Assembly: GCA_963854835.1 (NCBI GenBank)
Contig: OY978526.1
Coordinates: 35,192,501-35,256,500 of the forward strand
DNA length: 64,000 nucleotides
Reading direction: 5' to 3'
Origin: Megamerina dolium
Lineage: Eukaryota; Arthropoda; Insecta; Diptera; Megamerinidae
Below the pieces are notes generated by a model. The model saw nothing but the letters and a program-made list of their open reading frames with translations. It searched no databases and was not told where the DNA came from. Position numbers and translations under genes: made by a program. Shown piece by piece: positions 11,921 to 25,400 of the stretch (the first letter of the stretch is position 1; the number at the start of each line of letters is the position of its first letter).

Positions 11921-12960
11921 AGTATGGGAGCTATGTAAAAAGTTGGCGTGATTTACTTCTTTCTTGTAAATCCAATTAAATTATCAATATTAATCCACAC
12001 CTTAAATTTGTTTGTCTTACGTTGAATAGTTCAACTTTGTATGGTAGCCCCATTAAAAAGTGGGGGTGGCATGTTGATTTTTTCCCAGATTATGTACAAC
12101 TACCATATTAACCTAAGTATTAATTATGATTGTTCTAGACAGAAGATCGCAGAAGCTGCAGCTACCGCAATTTAAAAGAAATTCAGTCATCCTGTATGGG
12201 AGCCACTGTAAGCAATGGACGTGGCTGGCCCATTTCTTGTGGATAAATTTGCTCTTACAATACTAATCAACACCTTCACTCTGGTTGTTCTACGCCGAAT
12301 AGTTTGTAACTTATGGCGGTTAAAATTTTTGTTTAATTTCCTTAACTTTGTATGGGAGCCCCAATAAGAAGTAGGCGTGGCACACTGATTTTTTTCCAGA
12401 TTATTTCCGTCTACAATATTAATTTAAGTGTCAATTATCGTTATTCGAGACAGAAGATTGCCGAAGTTACAGCTGTTTGAATTTAAAATTTGTATGGGAG
12501 CTACGATAAACAGTGGGCGTGGTGCGCCCATTTCCTGTGAGCCTAGTTGCTCGTATAATACTAATCCATACCTTAAATATCGTTGTCCTAGGCTAAATGG
12601 TTTGTAAGTTATGGAGCTTAAAATTTTCGTTTAATTCCCTCGACTTTGTATGGGAGACCCAAAAAGGAGTGGTCGTGGTACACTGATTTTCTGACATATT
12701 ATTTCCGACTACCATGTTAATCTAAGTGTCAATTATGGTTATCCTTGACAGAAGATTGTAGAAGTTACAGCTGTTTCAATTTAAAAGAAGTACAGACACT
12801 TTGTATGAGAGCTACGCTAAAAAGTAGGCGTGGCTCACCCACTTTTGGCAAGGTTATACAGTAGTATAATGTTAGTCTATGTGCTAAATATTGTTGTCCC
12901 AAGTGGTATATTATGTGAGTTATAGCAAGTTAAAGATTTTGAAAATTTCGAGGTTAGTCG
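11921..12960. repeat. About 155-bp monomers arranged as about 300-bp dimers
   Basis: The motif TGTATGGGAGC (or a variant) starts near 11921, 12038, 12193, 12349, 12491, 12647 and 12802. Each is followed by a GGCGTGG-type string about 25 bp later. The spacing is close to 155 bp for most steps. Alternate units differ: one type continues into CCCATTTC, the other into CACTGATTTT. The array is therefore a dimeric repeat of about 300 bp inside the element at 11715-13254. Confidence 0.75.
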
Positions 12961-13104
12961 CTTTGAATGCTTGGTGTGGGCGTGGTTATTGACCGATCAT
13001 GCCCAATATCAATCCCCTCCGTACCCTTGGATCATAGATTACTTGTGCCAAATTTCGTCGAAATAGCTCAATATTTACTCAAGTTATCGTGAGAACCAGC
13101 CAGG

Positions 13105-13144
13105 TGACAGACAGACGGACGGACGGACGGACGGACGGACGGAC
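13105..13144. repeat. GACA/GACG tetranucleotide run
   Basis: Two or three GACA units are followed by about seven GACG units, within the right part of the nested element. Confidence 0.9.
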
Positions 13145-13621
13145 ATCGTTAAATCGAAAATTTAATCGACGCTGATCACGAATATATATCTATGTCTATA
13201 TCTCCGGAGATTCCTTCAAGTGGACACAAACATATTGCATTATGCAGGGTATAAAAACATAGTACGAAAATGAATTTTGTGAAATTTTCGAAATTTTGAA
13301 AAAGTGAACGATCGGGACCTCACTAATGTAACAATAATTGAAAGTCTTCTTGGATTTTTGATTTCAAATAACTAGGGTCGATCTAATCATGTACACTGTT
13401 TGACCTTTCACTTTTGAGGCGCGCGTTGTTAGTGTCATCTCAAGGTCTTGTAAGTCAACATGACTATGGAAAAAAAATCATGTGCGGTATTCTATTGTTC
13501 TACTAATAAATAAAAAAAAAATTCAAATGAAAATCTTTTCTAGTTTCTTTACAATAAATTGTCAAAAACTAGCTCCAAAATTGGCTTACAAGGTGTAAGT
13601 CCCCCTTAATATCGAAAAAGG

Positions 13622-13834
13622 TGCAATAATATCGAAATTTTTTGTATTTGCAATAATATCGAAAATGTGTAATATGCAAAATATTATTTCGATATTATTG
13701 CAACAACATTTTGGAAAAAGGTCGAAAAAGTAAAGTAAGTAAGTAAGTAAAAGTAAGTTTCGACATTATTGCAAAAAATTTTGAAATATTGTCGAGAATA
13801 TAAATTCATACATGTTTGTTTCGATATTATTGCA
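13622..13834. repeat. Five copies of a 16-mer in both orientations
   Basis: TGCAATAATATCGAAA occurs at 13622-13637 and 13649-13664. Its reverse complement occurs at 13687-13702, 13758-13773 (one change) and 13819-13834. Copies two and three could form a 16-bp stem with a 22-nt loop. An AAGT run lies between the third and fourth copies. No function is assigned. Confidence 0.85.
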
Positions 13835-16624
13835 AAAAAAATAAAGTGCAAAAAAGATCTACAAATATATACATACATAAAGAGAACGATGTAAATTTTA
13901 TTTAATCTAACTTAAAATATTTGCGATTAATACTTCGCCATTTAGGTTCTTGCCTTAATGTGGCGCCCTTCGACAGGTCCAAAGGCACTTGTTTACTTTG
14001 CTATAGACCCTCAGACTAAAGGCTTCGTGTGGAAGCACAACCTTTAATAAGTTCGAGACTGTAAGATTAAATACACATCTCAAGATGGTGAGCTTATTAC
14101 TAAAGAGAGGTACAACCAATGGGACAGCAGTTGATTGTACTTGATGAATGTTAGGTTGAAATGACGAATGGCAGTTCTACGAAGGAACTTAACCTGGCAA
14201 CCCTCTTTTTTATATACAAAGCTCTTCTTCATCCCTCCTGTTTGTTTATATTATTCCCAAATATATCTCAAGAAAGACAGTACGCATAAAATATTTTCTC
14301 TCTCGATTTCCTACAAACTTAAATATATCAATTATATAGTTACATAAAGTTAAATAAAGAAAATCTCGCGTTCCGCTTAATAACATCATCTCTGTATTCT
14401 TGCATCATTCAAGGTCAACTCATCAACACACTCATCAACAATGCTCTGCCGATACAAACCTGCAAGCAAAGAGATATCAACGTTGAAAAGAGCTCTCTTG
14501 GCACTACATGCCTCACACAGTCAAATATGAAATTTACGCCTGCCGCAAAAGACTTAGAGGTTCCAACTAGAGCCTCAAGCTTAAAAAGTGCTGAAAAATC
14601 ACAACAACAAATAGCTCATTACCCATTTACAAGCACGGAAATTGAATTCTTCGGATTCCGCTAAATTTAATTTCACGAGTTGCTACACTTAAATGTTTGT
14701 CAAAACTTTTAAATAATTATTATGAAGAAACATTTTAGCAAAGTGTAATCGACAATATCGACAATTTCAGAAATAGGTCACCTTAATGCATATATTATAT
14801 ACACGTTGAGGCAGGTCGAATTATTAGCAAAGAAAGGAACTACCCTGAGTCAATTTATACATTAAGCTATAGGACTAAAATCAATTTTGGGCACCGATGT
14901 TTTTTTTAGCAATTGTACTTAGAAACATAGGTAGTTTCTATTTATTTATTTATTTTTTTATTAATTTTTTTTTTTACCATTTGTTTTATCTTTTGACTCG
15001 CCCTAGTGCATGTGTGCCTTCCAACAATATTATGTACATACCTATGTCGTCTAATGATGTATGGCGGTCAACAATTTGTATGTAGTCATTTACGTAATTA
15101 ATATGTACTGGTACTTATTTCCTTTATGTGTAGCACTATTGTGCTATTATATTTGTAGTAGAGTATTCCTAAATTTGAGGCGACCCCTATTACGGGAATA
15201 AAAGTGATGAAAAATAACAATAAAAAGGAATGTGGGGCTATTAAGATATTATCCCAAATGTATCTAATAAAATGAAGCATGTATGTAAAGTTTTGTGAAA
15301 ATGGCACTCAATAGGAGATTTTTAAGTAATACAAAAATATACTTCCACAAATTTTTGTTTGAAGAAATAATCAAAAATTGCACATCTACAATGTTCTTTA
15401 CAAAAGTAACGAAAAATTAATGTTCCGAATTAGTCAATTTCACAAGCAATTAAAAAAAAAAACACCATTTTATTACGTTATATTAAATTAAACGTTAATC
15501 ATACGCCATGTTGACTAAAGAGATGCATACATTCATACATATTGTATATGCAGCTTTTTATTCACGTAGAGCAATTATGAATTAAGGAAATAGCAACTAA
15601 TTTCAAACAAAGCATCAATTCATAAACATGCACACACACACATACATATGGCTGTCTCCATTTTCACGCCATTCTATAAATATACTTATGTAGAAACATA
15701 CACCTAGTGCATACCAAAGTATGAGCGAATGAATGGTGCTTTTTATTTAATTCATAACACTTGTATAGAATTCATCATACGTGGCTTGCTGTATGCAGGT
15801 ACAAATAAATGTGCATATATATATCCACATAAGTATAGCAAATGTATGTTTGTAGGTGGCATGTGTCAAGTGAAAGTTTCCTTTTCAATTTTGAAGTGAT
15901 GCACTCATTTCATTATACAATATATGAACTGTAACTTTAGAATTAGATACTTCAGACTTGGTAAGAGGTTGTGCTTTTTCTTCTTTAATAATTTGTCTCT
16001 AATTGAATAACACTCTTGTGCATTTGAAACATTTATTAAATGTTGATAATTATATGAAATTTGTTGCTAAGCAAGCTCAGACATATTTATGGTATTATAA
16101 TCATTGTGGCATATACATACAATGGCACACATATTATATTTATTGTTCGTAAAAGTATACAATTTCAAATCAATTTAAAACTCTTTCATAATCCTATTCT
16201 GTATTCATTTTCCCTCCTTTTTCATAGTTCTCTTCGTCACAATGTATGTATGTTTGTTGCTGAAAGTAGTACGATTATAATTTCGCTGATTTTTTGGTCG
16301 TTTCATTCTTCTACGTATTTTAGCATTACTTTTGTTATTACAATTCTTATACTTTGTCGCTGTTCTTGCTGATTCTGCTGTTGCTGCTTCTGTTATTATA
16401 TGGCTTTTATATGGCATCACCGTTGTCACTGTTGGCGCAAATGTTGTTATTGTTGTCATGACATTTAAGTGGCATAAGTGATGTCATAAACAAAACCAGC
16501 AGTAACAGCAATACCAAACCATCCATCCATAAATTAACAAAGACATTGACAATAATGCCAGAGCAGAAAGCATACTATGTACAATACGATAAAGCGATAG
16601 GCAGCATTTGTGACAATGTCTCAG

Positions 16625-16760
16625 TGGACAACAGCAACAACAGCAACAACAATAGCAGCAGCAGCACCAACGGCAATAACAACAAATATGACAATAAGAA
16701 AAGCAACAAGAATAGTGATAACAACTGCAACAACTACAATAGTAGTCATTGTAATAACTT
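16625..16760. repeat. CAA/CAG-rich low-complexity stretch
   Basis: Repeated AACAGCAACAA-type triplets are open in two frames (Asn/Ser-rich and Thr/Ala-rich). No domain or start context supports a gene. Confidence 0.7.
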
Positions 16761-17260
16761 CCAACAAAAATAGCTACGAAGAAATGCTAAAAATTATCAA
16801 CAGATAGAACAGAAGAGAAGAAGAAAAAGCAAAGAGAAGTATGTAGAAAAAACGAATAGGAAAAGGTCACACAATGTATGTACATATATAATAAGGGAGT
16901 TCTTTTAACAACAACAAGAAAGAGAATAATAACAGAAACAATGAAAATATCTAGATGATAAGTATACACAAAATGTATTGTTTATTGAACAGCGTCAGAA
17001 GACTCTTATAACCAGAAGCTACTACTATATCATACCACTAACATCGGGAAGACAAAGTAATATGAAAGTCTGTGAAGTCGTCTTATAAGCATGCAATACA
17101 AACAGGACAAAATATGATAGAATAGCATTTTGTCGTAAGTGTGATGTCTTACATGACCGTTTGATGACATGTCTGGCGTAACGAGCGCATCACATTCGAA
17201 GATTCGATTTTTTTCCGTAGTTTTTTCTTTCTTTCGTCGAAAACTTAGTGCTTTCTAGGG

Positions 17261-20352
<3,092 letters not shown>

Positions 20353-20354
20353 TA

Positions 20355-21070
20355 CATGAACGGAAAAGCCCAGAAGTTGATTAATAGATGGCGCCACCAG
20401 AAAATTATCATGACTCATTGCGAGGAGCTTATCTGTCACTAGTTTATGTATGAAGTTTCATGACCTTTCGTTTAATCGGTTCCAATTTACACTCGTTTGT
20501 GGGGAGCTACTTTCACCGTAAAAAAAACAGAAGTATCACATAATGATCAAACATTGTTTTTTTTTTTGGAAAAGTTCCGAACAATTATTGCAATAGTTTG
20601 CTGAAATATAATCCCACATCTGCACCTTCGACAACAACAGTTTATCGGTTGTTTTGTGAATTTAAAATTGGTCGAACATGCATCGAAACTCACCTCGCTC
20701 TGGAAGTTCAAAAGAGGCTACGAATGTGGAAATCGTCAAGCAAGTGCATCAAATCGTTTTTAGTGATCGAAAGTGGATCAAAGCGACCAATTGACGATTA
20801 ATGCTTGCCAGAGAAGGTGTTTGCCTCCGATTCTTGGGATGAATATGCCATAATCTTAATCGATTATCTGATTGAATGAGAAAGCCACCGTGGAAACTGA
20901 GGCATATTTCGAAGGCTTGGACATTTCGCACTACAGAAAGGGCATCGAAACGTTGGAAATTAGCTATACCAGGTGTAGTGGTCTCGAAGTCAACTATGTT
21001 AAGGAGTAAATATAGCTTTGCCCGAAAAACGCTCGTTTTCACAAAAAATTACGGGACTTTTCAGCCCATG
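20355..21070 (+). mobile_element. Degraded mariner element
   Basis: The right end ends in GGGACTTTTCAGCCCATG, and an imperfect inverted match (ACATGAACGGAAAAGCCC) begins at 20355. TA dinucleotides adjoin both ends. Coding remnants run in order on the plus strand: an N-terminal helix-turn-helix-like piece (about 20598-20760, FCEFKIGRTCIETHLAL), a short W-D-...-ILIDYL piece (about 20835-20875), and a C-terminal piece ending at 21009 (ETEAYFEGLDISHYRKGIE). The frames are broken and most of the catalytic core has been deleted. The C-terminal piece is the clearest evidence for mariner. Confidence 0.75.
20598..21009 (+). pseudogene. Mariner transposase remnant
   Basis: Three in-order pieces of a mariner transposase are separated by frame changes and a large deletion. 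The last piece, about 20881-21009, is open to a natural-looking stop and keeps the YFEGLD..HYRKGIE pattern of the family C-terminus. Second and third catalytic Asp blocks are not found. Confidence 0.7.
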
Positions 21071-21072
21071 TA

Positions 21073-21283
21073 GTCGTTTCGGACACCTTGTATATTTATA
21101 TATTTGATTGTCACATCCATCCATAATGAGTTTCCATGTTGACTTAGCCTGAGGTGTGAATTACTAATTTGTCTCTCACGAAACACATGATAACAAATTG
21201 ATTCAATGCCAAATGAAACGAATTGGCTCGTCAGCATTAATATGTAATTGCATGAGTATACTTATATTTTTCGTTCTACCATA

Positions 21284-21320
<37 letters not shown>

Positions 21321-21836
21321 CTTGTCAGAGCAATGCAAATCATTTGTTTCGTTAAATCACTCATTATGATTCACATCTGCTTTTGCTAATTTTAGTAGAA
21401 AAATATAAATAGACACTCATTGTTGTGATAAAGTTGTGTTTACACAAGCTGCCATCAGAATTGAAATCACAAAACCCTTACCCACAACGCATAAATAATC
21501 GTTTAGCCAGCGGGTCTAAGTGCCACTCATTAAAGTGTGCTGTGAAATACGATCATGAACGGATCTAATACATATATTGTATTGTATTTACCATAGGAAA
21601 TATATAATTTTTAGAATGCCATTCATAATTTCTAACTTTGAAAGGCAAAGACAAATTCTCATGGAAATAACTAATTACAACGCATAAAGTTGAAGCATTT
21701 AGGGAAATGATAAATTTATTCGTCGTCTACCAAAATCGAAGTTAAGCAATTAAAGACAATGAATTGAAATAGACGTAAATCGCAACATACAATATAACTG
21801 CGATAACAACAGAATTTGGTGCATGGTATATATGTA
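21073..21836. other. Non-coding DNA
   Basis: Nothing is recognised except an AT dinucleotide run at about 21284-21316. Confidence 0.5.
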
Positions 21837-22402
21837 CAAGGTGATTTTTTAAGAGCCTTCGAATTTGATTTTTAAAAAAACACATAAAATTTAGAGAAAT
21901 GTATCAGATCTTTATTTGAGTCGATAGAACGATCTATATAATTCAATGTTTAAAGATTATTTCAGGTAAATGTTGACCGCGGCTGCGCCTCAAATGGTTC
22001 ATACGATGGGTCCAATTTTGGCTTACTCTCTCCAACATATTGGCCGGTATCACACGAATAAATCGATAATTCACGGTCATCAACAACACTGGCGGACTCT
22101 ACTTATGCGTGTTGGTGGTTTAATGTCCAATAATGTAAATGTGGTGTGCAATTTAGTCACAAGATTCCAAATAGCCGCCTCAGAAGGTCGCCCAAACTGA
22201 CCATAAAATGAATGAATGAATAAACCGAGCATGAATTTTGATAATATAATTCAATAATCTCTAAGCGTTGTTCGTTTGTAAGTCGATTCATTGTTGAATT
22301 ATAGACCAAACCTAACATGTTTGACAGTAACATGTTACACAAAAACAGCTGAGCTGCTAAAACAGTGTTGCCAAAAATAAAATTGCTAAAAAAAACACCC
22401 TT
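21837..22402 (-). mobile_element. Internally deleted DD41D (rosa-like) mariner derivative
   Basis: The ends are imperfect inverted repeats: CAAGGTGATTTTTTAAGAGC at 21837 and, complemented, AAAGGGTGTTTTTTTTAGC at 22403. Both are next to TA. Only the two extremes of the transposase remain. The minus strand starts at 22291 with MNRLTNEQRLEIIELYYQNS, the N-terminal helix-turn-helix of this group. It then passes through LVTK and TLLDIKPPTR pieces and jumps to the C-terminus IPANMLERVSQNWTHRM...RRSRGQHLPEIIFKH before the stop at 21943-21945. The whole DDD catalytic core is deleted. The result, about 570 bp, is a MITE-like non-autonomous form that an intact relative could in principle mobilise. Confidence 0.82.
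21943..22291 (-). pseudogene. DD41D transposase remnant (N- and C-termini fused)
   Basis: The N-terminal DNA-binding part and the last roughly 35 residues of a DD41D transposase are brought together by a deletion of most of the gene. Frames shift between the pieces. The C-terminal RGQHLPEIIFKH block corresponds to RGGHLNDVVFHT in the element at 56139-57358. Confidence 0.8.
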
Positions 22403-25400
22403 TATATATATAAGTTAAGACAAACCACTATTGCCAGTTTAATGAAGTAATTGCTGACAATAAATAAGAAGAAACGAGTGAAAGGCGGACGCTCTACATC
22501 CTACATCTCATGGGATGACAAAGTAGTTTCGCGTGGAATAAATTGAAAACAGTGTTGATGGGCAACGGTTGAGGAGATGGTAGCAAGAAAGTTCATTAGT
22601 GCTGATCACTGCAGCGGAAGTTCAACAAAACGGAAAAAGTGGTGAATGAGTGCTATTGCGATGGAATAAAAACAAGAGCCAGTAAATGTGAAAACGAAAA
22701 CAACAACAACAACAAAAAGAGAAACAGCTAGACGAAAGCTTTGCATGTTACACGTAACATTACGATGAGACAAGCAAGACGACATTAATAATTACTGAGC
22801 GTGTTGAGCTGTCATTAGTACTAAATCTACATATACACATATATATATACAAAAGCACAATCACAGACATGATAGCGGAAGCAAGACAGGATATTTTAGC
22901 AGTATGTACAATCAAGTGCCATGAAGTTTGTAACTGAATGGTCAGAATAATAGAAAGTACAGGCAGAATTATAGTACACTCAAAAGTGTGGTTAGGAAAT
23001 GTGTCGTTTGTCACTTTGCTGAACAGCGCTTTGCTTCTAAATATTCCATTAAAGTTGTCATTACAGTTCTGGCAACTTATGTTACATGCAATATCGTAGT
23101 TGTATCTTATACTACATGTATAACAAGGTGACAAAGAATAAACTAGTTTTAGAAATTTATCTTCCGTCCGAGCTCATCAAATTGAGCTAACAACCAATAA
23201 AACGGATAATTTGAGTGCCCATAATTTATTGCATCATTTTATTTTGTCTCTTCTTCTTCTTCGCATCTGTCATTACATAAGTGATACGCTTTACACCTCG
23301 TTCAAACTTTACATCACATTACATGCTCATTTCCTGTGCAGCCACAAATATTTACTACTATGTACTACCTAACTGACAATAACATCAAATTTGTTTCTTT
23401 AACCAAGTCACTTTTTATGACTAGTCCATCCCTTATTTGGGTTTTTTTTTTAAGTAACTTAAGAATTATCGTTTTACTCTTCATAAATTTGCAATGTAAC
23501 CATTTGCACACTCACTCACTCACACACATACACTCACATACATACCAAGGGCGCACACCGTTATTTTATTTTGGGGTTTGGGTTTCCGTATACAATTATT
23601 TCTTTAGGGTTCAACACCTTTTCAAACTACTCTGTATATCATCACCCTTCCCTTCGAAAATAGCTAAAGAGAGATACCTTTTTAATATACAAAGATTTTT
23701 CTATAGCAGTTGAAAGCAAGGCAATACAATTTGTTCGAACTATTGTCTGTATAAGTTATTCCAGTGAATACAAATTTGTAATTAAAGAACAAAATTTTTT
23801 TGCAAACCTATTCGCTCGCTATACTGAATGAGGCGATGTTGAAAGACGTATCAATCCAAATAAGAGAACCGCGCAGTACTCTAATTCTAAGTCTAATTCA
23901 GCCGAACCACTTACGAGTCATTTGCGTACTTTTTGTACAAAGCCTTACGCTATTTTCTTACTATAATTGTGACGGTAGCACAAAGAACCCTCGCTATTTT
24001 TAATTTTTTAGCTCATTTTTTAGCTCATTCATTAGCTGGTAATGGGAAAGTAAGGGAGAGAACTCTCTTGCTTAACTTGTGCATACATATTCATATTGCA
24101 TCTATCCAGTGGGAACTATCGGAAGAGATTAAGGAGATTCTACTCAAATCACGATGTACAACTGTAATAAAGGAAAATTCCCTTTCAAATGTATTTTATT
24201 TTGCAAGGCATAACGAATGCAAAGATTCTGCTTACAAGCGATCGTATTTTCCTAAAAGTCAGGAAAAATAATGAACACAAAGTAACGGTAAATGCTATAA
24301 GTGGACACATGTCTGTAAGCTTTACTAAAGTGCTAATTTTTGTGAGAAAAATTGTGCAAAAACGTGAATGAAAAGTATTTAATTTCTTTTGGCAAATTTA
24401 AGAATTAGTATTTCAAAATTAAAAACCTTTTTAAAATCACTAAACATATGCTTCATTTAAAGAATCTTAAGATTTTGATATTTTCAGAATGCAATTTTTT
24501 AAAATAGTGCTGTGCGAATAATCGGTTTTTCAAAATTTTATTGTGAATTAATATTATTAATCAATTATTCAATTTGTAAAAATATTAATTAATCAAAGTT
24601 GAAATTATTTCATTACTCAGATAATCTTTCATTTTTATTTTTTCTTGATTTTTAAAATTTTCTTTAGAAATAAAAATTTAAAACACTTTCTCATAGTCGT
24701 GACTTTCGAAAACTACCTGTCTACTTTGTATTGGAAAATATATTATAAATATTTCTGCTTAATCGATTTTTGAATATTCAAAATCGAAATATTTGAATAA
24801 TTTAATATTTGATGCATCAAAAATTAGACCTACTTTAAACACTTTTTTTCCTTATTAGCCTTTACTTGGTAATTTTATAAAGAAGATTGGATATGATATG
24901 TTTATAACACATAACTTATTTCATATTTCCTTTACGCTTGTCTTATATTTGAAGTGAGATATGAAAAAGAAGAATATTCTCTCAATTTCTCAATTGCTTT
25001 CGTTTGTACCTTATTGGAATGAAGAACCGAGAGAACGCGATTCGAAACAATGCATTCCACACCCTTATGCCTTCAAACTTTTACACTTTCTGTTAACCTG
25101 CTCACATAAGGCGGTCAAGCCTTAATAAAAGTCAGGCTGATTTGAATAGAAATATAGAAAGTTTTCCGAATGAAATATAAGGAAGTTATAATTCATTATG
25201 GCCGTCTGTGAAGCAGAAGATATACAAAGGAAGCAATTTTTGGAGAATCTACCGGGATTATTACAATCAAAGTCACTCTTGGAAACATATAACCTAAATC
25301 GATTTGAGGATTGTATGAAGCTAAACAAGAATATCTTAAGAATCATTACAGGTTTTGAGGAATGGTGGATGAAACCTCGAAACACGCGCTGGAGGTGTGC

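Larger units (their letters stand above)
11611..13324. mobile_element. Nested inverted-repeat element with internal tandem repeats
   Basis: The outer arms, 11611-11647 and 13288-13324, are inverted repeats of 37 bp with about six mismatches around a shared CCCGATCGTTCA core. Inside them lies a second, perfect 14-bp inverted pair, TTATACCCTGCATA at 11715-11728 and its complement at 13241-13254. The inner segment has no open frame with transposase motifs and looks non-autonomous. Its centre holds repeated 'TGTATGGGAGC...GGCGTGGC' units and, near the right end, a GACG tetranucleotide run. The simplest reading is one non-autonomous DNA element inside another; a single complex foldback element is also possible. 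The superfamily is not assigned. Confidence 0.65.
13325..17260. other. Non-coding DNA with repeat clusters
   Basis: No gene is supported. It holds the two-orientation 16-mer cluster at 13622-13834, an AAGT run at about 13733-13757 and a CAA/CAG-rich stretch at about 16625-16760 whose open frames are Asn/Ser/Thr repeats. Nothing else is recognisable. Confidence 0.5.

Noticed and set aside
13105..13144. CRISPR-like regular repeat
   Set aside because: It is a simple tetranucleotide run without spacers, in eukaryotic DNA.
16546..16807. Asn/Ser-rich protein
   Set aside because: It comes from a CAA/CAG repeat read in two frames; no domain or start context.
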